A model generated the notes under the pieces. It was not told the origin of the DNA, searched no databases, and saw only the letters and a list, made by a program, of their open reading frames with translations. 6,764 bases of DNA from Fluviibacter sp041311015 (lineage in GTDB: Bacteria > Pseudomonadota > Gammaproteobacteria > Burkholderiales > Rhodocyclaceae): the NCBI GenBank assembly GCA_041311015.1, contig JBFYKG010000078.1, positions 1 through 6,764 of the forward strand. The letters are read 5' to 3'. Position 1 is the stretch's first letter, and every line of letters begins with the position of its first letter. The translations under genes and the position numbers were made by a program. Below are positions 1-6,764 of the stretch, piece after piece.

Positions 1-830
1 GCCAGAGTGGCGGCGCGCCGCAGGAGCGAACCGGCAATGGGGAGTTGCAGCTGCCAGCGATCCGTGGCCACCTGCCAGGCGGGCGTCTGCCGCCAGCGGT
101 GGGCGAGCCCGTAGGTGGCGCCAGCCAGAATCAGGAACGCGGGGGGACCGAAGTCGCGCACCCATGCCGAACCATCGATGATGAGGCGGGTTGGCAAAGG
201 CAGGTTTGCACCAAAACTGCGGAAGCTCTCTTCAAAAGTCGGTACCACGTAAATCAGTAATAACAGCGTAATCAGCAGTGCGATGCTAAGAATCGCCAGG
301 GGATAGGTCAGTGCCCCGCGCAGTTTGCCGCGAATGGCGAGCATCTTTTCCTGGTAGTCGGCCACCCGGGCCAGCATCTCGTCGAGCCGGCCGGATTGTT
401 CGCCGGCAGCGACCAGCGTGCAGGTGAGCGCGTTGAAGTTTTCCGGATGCCGGGCGAGCGCCACCGAGAGTGCGGCACCGGTTTGCACGTCCGTGCGAAC
501 CTGCAACAACAGGTGGGTGGCGGTCGGGTTTTCCTGACTGCGGGCAATGATGTCGAGTGCGGCCAGAATCGGTACCCCGGCGCGAATCAGGGTGGCCAAC
601 TGCCGGAGGAGAAAGCACACCGTTTTGGCGGGAATCCGGGGCGGGCGACGACGGGTGCGACCGACTCGGGTCGGGGTAATGCCCTGGCGGCGCAGTTCGA
701 TGCGCGCCCGCACCTCGCTGTTGGCCAGCAGTTCCCCGTTCAGGTTGGCCCCGTCTGCAGCAATTCCCGCCCAGCGGAAACGTTGCAGTTTGCCAACAGC
801 CGGCGGGGGTGTCAGGCGAGATTCAGGCAT
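1..830 (-). CDS. pilC: Type IV pilus inner-membrane platform protein PilC, 3' end cut off by the window edge
   Basis: PilC is the polytopic inner-membrane platform of the type IV pilus machine; it couples PilB motion to pilin insertion. I translated this frame by hand from the ATG at 830-828: it stays open for 276 codons to the left edge, about two thirds of the usual roughly 400 residues. After a variable N-terminus (GELLANSEV, then a LRRQGI segment near 47-51), the first T2SF/GspF domain begins near residue 73 with FLLRQLATLIRAGVPI and continues through a VAAGEQSGRLDE stretch (140-151), the family's typical G-E-x-x-G motif. A strong membrane segment lies at about 176-197, with a weaker hydrophobic stretch near 229-246. 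The start overlaps the end of pilB by 8 nt and has no clear Shine-Dalgarno sequence, so translational coupling to pilB is likely. The GspF type II secretion paralogue is less likely, because the similarity I recall to neisserial and pseudomonad PilC is close. Confidence 0.93.
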   Translation of the reverse strand, partial: MPESRLTPPPAVGKLQRFRWAGIAADGANLNGELLANSEVRARIELRRQGITPTRVGRTRRRPPRIPAKTVCFLLRQLATLIRAGVPILAALDIIARSQENPTATHLLLQVRTDVQTGAALSVALARHPENFNALTCTLVAAGEQSGRLDEMLARVADYQEKMLAIRGKLRGALTYPLAILSIALLITLLLLIYVVPTFEESFRSFGANLPLPTRLIIDGSAWVRDFGPPAFLILAGATYGLAHRWRQTPAWQVATDRWQLQLPIAGSLLRRAATL

Positions 831-2496
831 CGGTGGCCGCAAGGACTTCGTCGAGCGAGGTATCGCCGGCCATCACCTTGGCCAGACCCGCTTGCCGCAG
901 ATCGGCCACACCCTCCAGTCGAGCCTGTCGGGCAATGTCCAGCGTACTGCCGTTATCAAGGATGATCTGTTGCAATGAGGTGCTGACCGGTAGCACTTCA
1001 AAAATACCAAGTCGGCCACGATAGCCGGTCTGCCGGCATTGGGGGCAGCCGCCCGGCTCGTAGATCTGTTGTGCCCCCGAGACTAGCGACTGCACATCGG
1101 CTTCGGGGAGGCCGGTGGCACGCAGCATCTCGCTGTCGGGTGTGCTGAGCGCAACCTTGCAGGCACAGAGTCGCCGGATCAGGCGCTGCGCCACGATCAG
1201 CAGCACACTACCGGCCACATTGAAAGCGGGCAGACCCAGCTGACGCAATCGTTCCAGACTTGCCGGCGCTGAGCGCGTATGCAGCGTCGATAACACCAGG
1301 TGGCCAGTCTGTGCGGCTTTGACCGCAATGTCGGCAGTCTCGAAATCACGGATCTCACCCACCATCAAAATGTCCGGGTCTTGCCGCATGAAGGCACGCA
1401 GCGCGGTGGCAAAGCTGAGCCCGATCCGGTCATCGATGTTGACCTGGTTGATGCCGGAAACGGGGATTTCCACCGGGTCTTCTGCCGTCGCAATGTTGAC
1501 GCCGGGCTGGTTGAGCGCGTTCAGGCAGGCATAGAGGGAGACGGTTTTTCCCGAACCCGTTGGGCCGGTGACCAGAATCATGCCGCTGGGTTGGCGGATC
1601 GCACGCAGCAATGCCGAGCGTTGGAGATCTGACATGCCCAGTTGCTCGATCGACAACCGCGCGTTCTGCCGGTCGAGGATGCGGAGCACGATCTTTTCGC
1701 CGTAGAGTGTGGGCATGGTGCTGATCCGGAAATCGACCGGATTGCCGTTATCGGTCTCGACCCGCATCTGGCCGTCCTGAGGTAAGCGCTTTTCCGCAAT
1801 GTTGAGCCGCGATAGCACCTTGAGGCGGGAAGCCAGCATGCTGCGGATGTCAGCCGGCGGTGTTTCTGCATCCTGAAGCAGGCCATCCACGCGAAAGCGA
1901 ATGCGATAGCTGGTTTCGTAGGGCTCGAAGTGAATATCCGATGCATCGCTGGCGACCGCCTCGGATAGGATCCGGTGCAGAAAGCGGACAGCGGGCGCAT
2001 CGTCCACCCCTGAAGGCGCTTCGGGTAGTGCCGCTTCGGGCGGGCGGTCATGGGCGTGCTCTGAAAAAGCGTCACCATAGAGTGCCGCAACCCGCGTGCT
2101 GGCTTTTGCAAGCTCACGGCAGTCGGCCACCATGGCGACGATACCGAGGCCGGTTTGAAACCGGGCCAGACTGATCAGGCTCTCGTCGGTGGGGTCGGCC
2201 ATGGCCAGGGTCAGCTGGCGATCCCGGCGATCGATCGGCAGAAACCGGGCGTCACCGTACAGCGATGCCGGCAGCGTTGCAATCGGCAGTGTTGCTGCCA
2301 GTACCGATGGCAAGGCTAATGGAAACCCGAACCTATGATTGATCAGAGTGGCGAGCGATGCGCTATCGATGACGCCGGCCTGCACCAGTTCTTCAGGTAG
2401 GCTGCTTTGTCGTTGGGTGGCCCGGGTGGTGGCGCGGTCGATGGCTTCGGCTGTGCATCGCCCGCTTTCGATGAGTGCGCGAGCGAGGGCGCTCAT
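823..2496 (-). CDS. pilB: Type IV pilus extension ATPase PilB (GspE/PilB/PilF family)
   Basis: Cytoplasmic hexameric ATPase that drives pilin polymerisation through the PilC platform. The 557-residue product is normal for PilB. An N-terminal MshEN/T2SSE_N-type region covers about 30-145, followed by an acidic, proline-rich linker (about 145-167) and the ATPase core. Visible motifs are the Asp box DIHFEP (187-192), Walker A GPTGSGKT (311-318), Walker B DILMVGEIRD (375-384) and His box GHLVLSTLHT (398-407). A tetracysteine zinc site follows: C444 and C446 (C-x-C), then C484 and C487 (C-x2-C). The start overlaps the upstream stop as ATGA; a GGAG lies only 3 nt before the ATG, so reinitiation probably helps. 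The full-length N-domain, zinc site and adjacent pilC argue against the retraction ATPase PilT. GspE is the remaining alternative, but the pilC neighbour favours PilB (called PilF in Neisseria). Confidence 0.95.
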   Translation of the reverse strand: MSALARALIESGRCTAEAIDRATTRATQRQSSLPEELVQAGVIDSASLATLINHRFGFPLALPSVLAATLPIATLPASLYGDARFLPIDRRDRQLTLAMADPTDESLISLARFQTGLGIVAMVADCRELAKASTRVAALYGDAFSEHAHDRPPEAALPEAPSGVDDAPAVRFLHRILSEAVASDASDIHFEPYETSYRIRFRVDGLLQDAETPPADIRSMLASRLKVLSRLNIAEKRLPQDGQMRVETDNGNPVDFRISTMPTLYGEKIVLRILDRQNARLSIEQLGMSDLQRSALLRAIRQPSGMILVTGPTGSGKTVSLYACLNALNQPGVNIATAEDPVEIPVSGINQVNIDDRIGLSFATALRAFMRQDPDILMVGEIRDFETADIAVKAAQTGHLVLSTLHTRSAPASLERLRQLGLPAFNVAGSVLLIVAQRLIRRLCACKVALSTPDSEMLRATGLPEADVQSLVSGAQQIYEPGGCPQCRQTGYRGRLGIFEVLPVSTSLQQIILDNGSTLDIARQARLEGVADLRQAGLAKVMAGDTSLDEVLAATDA

Positions 2497-3365
2497 AGAC
2501 TCCGGTCGAGCAGAACTTCCAGTACGAAACGGCTGCCCACATAGGCAAGGAGCAGCGAAATAAAGCCGGCAATCGTCCAGCGCGTTGCCTTCTGGCCCCG
2601 CCAGCCCCGTAAATGACGACCCAGCAGCAAGGCGCCGAAGATCAGCCAGGAGATCAGGGCAAAAATGGTTTTATGGTCCGCCCGGATCCATTGGCCGTAA
2701 AACTGTTCGGAGACCAGCAGACCGGTCGCCAGCGAGGCGGTGAGCAGCAGGAAGGCAATGCCCAGCATCCGGAACAGCAGGTTTTCCATCCGCAGTAACG
2801 GCGGGAACCGGCGCTCGGCCGTCAGGCGTTGCGGGTGGTGCAGATCCCGTTCGGCAACCCAGAGCAGGCAGGCCTGCAGCGTGGCCAGCAGGAAGACGCC
2901 ATAGGCCAGCATGGCCAGAATGAAGTGCACCCGGAAGAGGAACGCGTCGATGTGCACCAGCGGATGCTCGGCGGGAAAAATCAGCGGCAGGAGCACGCCG
3001 GCCGTTGTGGTTGGCAGAATCAGCGCCAGTAGGCCGCGCTGGCGATAGGCCAGGCTTTCGAAGCCGTGTAACACCACGGCCAGCCAGAAAATGACCGAGA
3101 TGGCCAGGGCGAATGAGAAGCGGACTGTGCCGCCACCAAACATGTCGAAATACAGTGCGCCGGCATGCGCAACCAGAGCAAACCCAAACAGCACCGGCGA
3201 GACACCGGCTGTAGGCGGTTGATGATCTGCCACGTTTTGACCCAGCGTGGCCCGGGCCAGCCGGGCGCCAGAGTGGGCGGCAACCTGACGCAACACCTGC
3301 CAGCTCAGCAGGCCATAGGCCAGGGCAGCAGCCAGCGTCAGAAGGGTAGCAAGGGTCAGGGTCAT
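2493..3365 (-). CDS. ypjD: CcsA/HemX-type integral membrane protein, YpjD-like (cytochrome c assembly family)
   Basis: A 290-residue, very hydrophobic protein with about eight predicted membrane segments (roughly 2-22, 54-73, 82-101, 112-131, 146-170, 197-219, 232-250, 263-280). It resembles E. coli YpjD and the CcsA/HemX family, whose better-studied members handle haem for cytochrome c maturation. Family signatures are H147 in a VHFILAMLAYG segment and the C-terminal block DHKTIFALISW...GRHLRGWRG (230-257) with H251, followed by the AYVGSRFV ending seen in YpjD. The tryptophan-rich WWD haem loop of true CcsA is not evident, so a proven role in cytochrome c assembly should not be assumed. I chose the ATG at 3365-3363 because the hydrophobic N-terminus starts there; the next in-frame ATG, at 3422, adds 19 residues unlike the family. 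No Shine-Dalgarno sequence is apparent before 3365. The gene heads the pilB-pilC operon and overlaps pilB by 4 nt (ATGA). Confidence 0.82.
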   Translation of the reverse strand: MTLTLATLLTLAAALAYGLLSWQVLRQVAAHSGARLARATLGQNVADHQPPTAGVSPVLFGFALVAHAGALYFDMFGGGTVRFSFALAISVIFWLAVVLHGFESLAYRQRGLLALILPTTTAGVLLPLIFPAEHPLVHIDAFLFRVHFILAMLAYGVFLLATLQACLLWVAERDLHHPQRLTAERRFPPLLRMENLLFRMLGIAFLLLTASLATGLLVSEQFYGQWIRADHKTIFALISWLIFGALLLGRHLRGWRGQKATRWTIAGFISLLLAYVGSRFVLEVLLDRSL

Positions 3366-3384
3366 CGCAAACAGAGAGGGAACG

Positions 3385-3404
3385 TTACAATCGGGGGATA
3401 CAAT
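3385..3404 (+). promoter_or_regulatory. Candidate -10 elements (tandem TACAAT) for ffh
   Basis: Two copies of TACAAT (3386-3391 and 3399-3404), each five of six matches to the sigma-70 -10 consensus and each followed by a G-rich stretch, lie 13 bp apart and about 90-109 nt before the ffh start. Neither has a recognisable -35 at 16-18 bp, so at most one is likely to be active without an activator. Confidence 0.3.
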
Positions 3405-3421
3405 TCCGGGGACGAACCCCA

Positions 3422-3452
3422 TTTATATCACGGTGGGGCGGCGATGCAGCAA
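3422..3452 (-). promoter_or_regulatory. Candidate promoter for the ypjD-like/pilB/pilC operon
   Basis: On the minus strand, TGATATAAA (3430-3422) resembles an extended -10 element: a TG, one base, then TATAAA, five of six matches to TATAAT but lacking the conserved final T. A TTGCTG (3452-3447) lies 19 bp upstream as a poor -35. The placement, 57 nt before the ATG at 3365, suits the operon. This is a consensus judgement only. Confidence 0.35.
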
Positions 3453-3494
3453 GAAGTCATCGACCCGCCTCAAGACCTACACGCTGGAACATTC

Positions 3495-4871
3495 ATGCTG
3501 GAAAACCTGACCCAACGATTAAGCCGTGTCATGAAAACCATGCGCGGCGAAGCCCGCATGACCGAAAGCAATATCGGGGATGCGTTGCGTGAAGTGCGCA
3601 TGGCACTGCTTGAAGCCGATGTGGCGCTGCCGGTGGTCAAGGATTTCGTGGCGCAGGTCAAAGAGAAGGCGCTCGGCGAAGAAGTCGTTGGCTCGCTGAC
3701 CCCCGGCCAAGCCTTTGTTGGCGTGGTACACGAGCAGCTAAAGCAGCTGATGGGCGAGGCGCAGGTGCCGCTGGCGCTAAATCAGCAGCCCCCGGCGATT
3801 ATTCTGATGGCGGGTTTGCAGGGCGCGGGTAAAACCACCACCGTCGGCAAGCTGGCGCGCTGGCTCAAGCAGCAGCACAAGAAGAAAGTCATGGTCGTGT
3901 CGTGTGACGTGTATCGTCCGGCCGCGATTGAACAGCTCAAGCACGTGGCCGGCCAGGTCGGCGCCGAATTCTTCCCGTCGTCTCCCGATCAGAAGCCGGC
4001 CGAGATTGCCGCAGCGGCAGTGGATTGGGCGCGCAAGCATCACGAAGAGGTGCTCATTGTCGATACGGCCGGTCGCCTGGCCATCGACGAAGCCATGATG
4101 GATGAGATCAAGGCATTGCACGCGCAGCTCAACCCCATCGAAACCCTCTTCGTGGTTGATGCCATGCTGGGTCAGGATGCGGTCAACACGGCCAAGGCCT
4201 TTAACGAAGCCTTGCCGCTCACCGGCGTGGTGCTCACCAAGCTGGATGGGGATGCGCGCGGTGGTGCGGCGTTGTCGGTGCGTGCCGTCACCGGCAAACC
4301 GATCAAGTTTGTCGGGGTGGCTGAAAAGCTCGATGGCCTGGAGCCGTTCTATCCGGATCGGATGGCCTCACGCATCCTCGGCATGGGCGACATCCTCTCA
4401 CTGGTCGAAGCCGCCTCGCAGCAGGTGGATATGGATCAGGCCGCCGCGATGGCGCAGAAGATCAAATCCGGCAAGGGTTTTGATCTGAATGACTTCCGGG
4501 CGCAGGTGGCACAGATGCGCCAGATGGGCGGCATGTCGGCGCTGATGGATAAATTGCCCGCCAAGTTTGCCGAGGCCGCGGCCAATATGCCGGCGGGGAG
4601 TGACGACAAAATGGCCCGCCGCATCCAGGGCATCATCGACAGCATGACTCCGGGCGAACGTAGCAACCCGGAACTCATCAAAGCCAGCCGCAAGCGCCGT
4701 ATTGCCACGGGCGCCGGCGTGCAGGTGCAGGATGTGAACCGCTTACTGAATCAGTTTGAACAGACGCAGAAGATGATGAAGCAGTTCGGCAGCATGTTCA
4801 AAGGCAAGGGCGGCATGATGAAGGCGATGCGGGGCGCCAAATCTCTTTTCGGCGGCAAACTGCCTTTTTAG
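3495..4871 (+). CDS. ffh: Signal recognition particle GTPase Ffh (SRP54)
   Basis: Protein component of the bacterial signal recognition particle. It binds 4.5S RNA and hydrophobic signal sequences emerging from ribosomes, then docks with FtsY to deliver inner-membrane proteins. The 458-residue product has the standard N-G-M layout. The N domain (about 1-95) contains the conserved ALLEADVALPVV stretch (37-48). The G domain has the P-loop GLQGAGKTT (107-115), DVYRPAA (138-144), DTAGR (190-194), TKLDGD (248-253) and GGAAL. The methionine-rich M domain (about 327-440) includes the finger-loop region MRQMGGMSALM (341-351) and the RNA-binding helix-turn-helix SRKRRIATGAG (398-408), ending in a Met/Gly/Lys-rich tail. 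The ATG at 3495 is chosen because homologues begin M-L/F-x-N-L there; a GGA lies 6 nt before it. An in-frame ATG at 3444 would add 17 residues without family support. The frame happens to stay open to 3165 over the antisense of the neighbouring gene. Confidence 0.98.
   Translation: MLENLTQRLSRVMKTMRGEARMTESNIGDALREVRMALLEADVALPVVKDFVAQVKEKALGEEVVGSLTPGQAFVGVVHEQLKQLMGEAQVPLALNQQPPAIILMAGLQGAGKTTTVGKLARWLKQQHKKKVMVVSCDVYRPAAIEQLKHVAGQVGAEFFPSSPDQKPAEIAAAAVDWARKHHEEVLIVDTAGRLAIDEAMMDEIKALHAQLNPIETLFVVDAMLGQDAVNTAKAFNEALPLTGVVLTKLDGDARGGAALSVRAVTGKPIKFVGVAEKLDGLEPFYPDRMASRILGMGDILSLVEAASQQVDMDQAAAMAQKIKSGKGFDLNDFRAQVAQMRQMGGMSALMDKLPAKFAEAAANMPAGSDDKMARRIQGIIDSMTPGERSNPELIKASRKRRIATGAGVQVQDVNRLLNQFEQTQKMMKQFGSMFKGKGGMMKAMRGAKSLFGGKLPF
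4854..4869 (+). terminator. Possible weak intrinsic terminator inside the last codons of ffh
   Basis: GGCA (4854-4857) and TGCC (4861-4864) form a 4-bp stem with a 3-nt loop, followed directly by five Ts (4865-4869). The layout is right for an intrinsic terminator of ffh transcripts, but the stem is very short and it lies within coding sequence. It has no T-tract for the opposite, proS, direction. Confidence 0.3.
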
Positions 4872-6601
4872 ACCGACTGCGCCAGCGTTTTGCGCAAGTA
4901 ATCGACGACACCCGCCCGATCAATCATCGTGGCTTCGGCGTCGCGACGACCCTTGACCTCGATCTGGCCGGCGGCCAGGCCTTTCTCCCCGATCACCAGA
5001 CGCTGCGGGATGCCGAGTAGCTCCATATCGGCAAACATGACGCCGGGGCGTTCGTTACGATCATCGAGCAATACGTCAAAGCCGGCAGTGATCAGTTCTT
5101 CATAAAGCTCGCTGGCGGCCTGCTGGATAGCTGGTGACTTGTGGTACCCCATTGGCACAATGGCGACCGTGAATGGCGCAATCGCGGCCGGGAAGGCGAT
5201 GCCCTTGTCATCGTGGTTCTGCTCAATAGCCGAGCCGACAATGCGTGTGACGCCAATGCCGTAACAACCCATTTCCATGACTTCGCTTTTGCCTTCTTCG
5301 CTGAGGAAGGTACAGCCGAGTGCTTCGGCGTATTTGGTGCGTAGCTGGAAGATGTGGCCCACTTCAATGCCGCGCACGATGTCGAGCACGCCCTGGCCAT
5401 CCGGCGACGGATCGCCAGCCACCACGTTGCGGATATCGGCCACTTCCGGCTCGGGCAGGTCACGCCCAAAGTTGACCCCGGTCAGGTGCGTGTCATAGGC
5501 GTTAGCGCCACAGGCAAAATTAGCCATCACGGCCACGGAGCGATCCGCGATGACGCGGATGCCGGCCTTGATACCCACCGGACCAATAAAGCCGGGGATG
5601 CAGCCGAGCGCTTCTTTCACTTCGTCTTCGCGGGCGAAGCGGAAAGCGCCGATGCCTTCAATTTTTCCGGCTTTGATTTCGTTCAGTTCGTGGTCGCCGC
5701 GCAGCAGGAGTAGCACAACACCGGCGGTTTCGCCTTCGCCGACTTCCGGCACGATGGCCAGGGTTTTGACGAGGCCCGACAGCGGGATGTTCAGAGCCTG
5801 GGCCACGTCGTCGCAGCGAGATTTTTTCGGTGTCGCCACGCTGGCCATGGTGGCAGCAGCAGCCGGCCGTGGGGTGGTTGGCGCCAGGGCTTCGGCCAGC
5901 TCCACGTTGGCGGCAAAATCGGAGGTGGGGCAGAAAGCGATATCGTCTTCGCCGGAATCAGCCAGCACGTGGAATTCGTGCGAACCGGTGCCGCCAATCG
6001 AACCGGTGTCAGCGGCTACGGCGCGGAAGCGCAAACCCAGGCGCGTAAAGATACGGCTGTATGTGTCATACATCACACGGTATTCGCGCTGCAGATCTTC
6101 AAAGCTGGTGTGGAAGGAATAGCCATCCTTCATCAGAAACTCGCGGCCGCGCATCACGCCAAAGCGTGGGCGAATTTCGTCACGGAACTTGGTCTGGATC
6201 TGGTACAGGTGAATGGGCAGCTGACGATAGCTCTTGATTTCCTTGCGCACAAAATCGGTCACCACTTCTTCATGGGTCGGGCCGATCACGAATTCGCGCT
6301 GGTGACGGTCTTTAAAGCGGAGTAGTTCCGGGCCGTACTGTTCACCGCGACCCGATTCCTGCCAGAGCTCGAAGGGTTGCACGGCGGGCATCAGCATTTC
6401 CAGTGCGCCGGCCCGGTTCATTTCGTCACGGACAATCGCTTCGACTTTGCGCAGGGTGCGCAGCCCCATCGGCGTCCAGCTGTACACGCCCGAGGCCAGG
6501 CGACGGATCAGCCCGGCGCGCAGCATCAGCTTTTGGCTGATCACTTCGGCGTCAGAGGGGGCTTCTTTAAGGGTGGTGATCAGAAACTGGGAGGAGCGCA
6601 T
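4868..6601 (-). CDS. proS: Prolyl-tRNA synthetase, bacterial type with editing insertion domain
   Basis: Class II aminoacyl-tRNA synthetase that charges tRNA(Pro) with proline in the cytoplasm. At 577 residues it matches the bacterial long form (E. coli, 572). The catalytic core shows GPTHEE (107-112), motif 2 around TKFRDEIRPRFGVMRGREF (137-155) and motif 3 GCYGIGVTRIVGSAIEQ (445-461). Between motifs 2 and 3 sits the INS (YbaK-like) editing domain, about 225-405, which removes mischarged alanine; K279 in the VKT segment corresponds to the editing lysine K279 of E. coli ProRS. The C-terminal anticodon-binding domain (about 475-575) contains LLDDRNERPGVMFADMELLGIP. The ATG at 6601-6599 is chosen because homologues begin M-R-x-S-Q there; an AGG lies 7 nt before it, whereas the ATG at 6646 would add 15 unsupported residues. 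It is convergent with ffh, the last 4 nt of each overlapping, and divergent from rppH. Confidence 0.98.
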   Translation of the reverse strand: MRSSQFLITTLKEAPSDAEVISQKLMLRAGLIRRLASGVYSWTPMGLRTLRKVEAIVRDEMNRAGALEMLMPAVQPFELWQESGRGEQYGPELLRFKDRHQREFVIGPTHEEVVTDFVRKEIKSYRQLPIHLYQIQTKFRDEIRPRFGVMRGREFLMKDGYSFHTSFEDLQREYRVMYDTYSRIFTRLGLRFRAVAADTGSIGGTGSHEFHVLADSGEDDIAFCPTSDFAANVELAEALAPTTPRPAAAATMASVATPKKSRCDDVAQALNIPLSGLVKTLAIVPEVGEGETAGVVLLLLRGDHELNEIKAGKIEGIGAFRFAREDEVKEALGCIPGFIGPVGIKAGIRVIADRSVAVMANFACGANAYDTHLTGVNFGRDLPEPEVADIRNVVAGDPSPDGQGVLDIVRGIEVGHIFQLRTKYAEALGCTFLSEEGKSEVMEMGCYGIGVTRIVGSAIEQNHDDKGIAFPAAIAPFTVAIVPMGYHKSPAIQQAASELYEELITAGFDVLLDDRNERPGVMFADMELLGIPQRLVIGEKGLAAGQIEVKGRRDAEATMIDRAGVVDYLRKTLAQSV

Positions 6602-6663
6602 AGCAAAGCCTGAGGTTGGGGCGTTCACGCGGCTGCGGAGCGCCAAATCGCAATAAAAGCGGC

Positions 6664-6669
6664 ATTTTA
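6664..6669 (-). promoter_or_regulatory. Candidate -10 element for proS
   Basis: TAAAAT on the minus strand (6669-6664) matches five of six positions of the sigma-70 -10 consensus and would give a leader of about 56 nt before the proS ATG at 6601. No acceptable -35 is seen at 16-18 bp spacing. It sits in a TAAAA-N6-TTTTA inverted repeat (6654-6669). Confidence 0.35.
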
Positions 6670-6701
6670 GCGGAACCCGGCTTTCGTCTGTTGGGTGGAT
6701 G

Positions 6702-6710
6702 TGCCAGAAT
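6702..6710 (+). promoter_or_regulatory. Candidate extended -10 promoter for rppH
   Basis: TGCCAGAAT reads as an extended -10: TG, one base, then CAGAAT, four of six consensus matches including the final AAT. It would start transcription roughly 25 nt before the rppH ATG. The hexamer TTTCGT 17 bp upstream (6682-6687) is a poor -35. Confidence 0.3.
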
Positions 6711-6732
6711 CAGGGCAATTTCAAATTAACGC

Positions 6733-6738
6733 AGGTGA
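6733..6738 (+). promoter_or_regulatory. Ribosome binding site of rppH
   Basis: AGGTGA, close to the Shine-Dalgarno consensus, ends 3 nt before the ATG at 6742; the AGG core is 6 nt away. It is the clearest ribosome binding site in the window and supports this start for the truncated gene. Confidence 0.65.
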
Positions 6739-6741
6739 TTT

Positions 6742-6764
6742 ATGCTAGATCGTGAAGGCTATCG
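6742..6764 (+). CDS. rppH: RNA pyrophosphohydrolase RppH (Nudix family), first codons only
   Basis: Only 23 nt are present, encoding MLDREGY plus a partial codon beginning CG, consistent with the arginine of the family's usual M-L/I-D-x-x-G-Y/F-R-P-N-V-G opening. RppH converts the 5'-triphosphate of mRNA to a monophosphate and so triggers RNase E-dependent decay. The Nudix box lies outside the window, so the call rests on the N-terminus, the good ribosome binding site, and the divergent position next to proS, which I recall as common in betaproteobacteria. Confidence 0.75.

Noticed and set aside
1..15. Short sequence at the left edge repeated near 3268 (GCCAGAGTGG)
   Set aside because: Only about 10 identical bases inside two different coding genes with no flanking similarity, as expected by chance in GC-rich DNA.
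443..447. C-x-C instead of C-x2-C in the PilB zinc site as a possible loss of zinc binding
   Set aside because: The feature itself is at about 1158-1166 on the minus strand. The same LC-x-CK arrangement occurs in neisserial PilF as I recall it, so it is a lineage trait and not damage.
396..965. 189-codon plus-strand reading frame over pilC and pilB
   Set aside because: It is antisense to two clear pilus genes, has low-complexity Arg/Gly/Pro composition typical of a GC-rich shadow frame, and lacks any recognised motif.
3165..3494. In-frame upstream extension of ffh by 110 codons
   Set aside because: Most of it is antisense to the conserved ypjD-like gene, its sequence is Gln/Gly/Arg-rich with no family likeness, and Ffh homologues begin at the ATG at 3495.
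5550..6122. 190-codon plus-strand reading frame antisense to proS
   Set aside because: It lies wholly within the ProRS editing and catalytic region, has Ser/Arg/Pro-rich shadow composition, and shows no ribosome binding site or domain that I recognise.

Overview
This window looks like an ordinary chromosomal segment of a high-GC betaproteobacterium. The inference rests on the gene set and on family details: a PilB of the betaproteobacterial type with a C-x-C first zinc pair, a bacterial-type ProRS with the editing insertion, and a divergent gene that starts like betaproteobacterial RppH. I cannot name a genus. No mobile element, CRISPR array, tRNA or rRNA is visible, and coding density is about 96%.

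Left block (1-3365, minus strand): three genes read right to left as one tightly packed operon. They are a CcsA/HemX-type membrane protein (YpjD-like), then pilB (type IV pilus extension ATPase), then pilC (inner-membrane platform protein, running off the left edge). The stop and start codons overlap by 4 nt (ypjD-like/pilB) and 8 nt (pilB/pilC), so translational coupling is likely. PilB powers pilin assembly through the PilC platform; the role of the first gene with pili is not obvious.

Middle (3366-4871): a 129-bp divergent intergenic region carries candidate promoter elements for both sides, followed by ffh, the protein subunit of the signal recognition particle, on the plus strand.

Right block (4868-6764): proS (prolyl-tRNA synthetase, minus strand) converges on ffh with a 4-nt overlap of the two stop regions, leaving no intergenic space for a terminator. 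A 140-bp divergent region separates proS from the first eight codons of rppH (RNA pyrophosphohydrolase), cut by the right edge.

I found no convincing previously undescribed system. The points worth a second look are small: gene overlaps, a membrane protein coupled to pilus genes, and short motifs in the two divergent intergenic regions. The long antisense reading frames over pilB, ffh and proS look like GC-rich shadows of the real genes.
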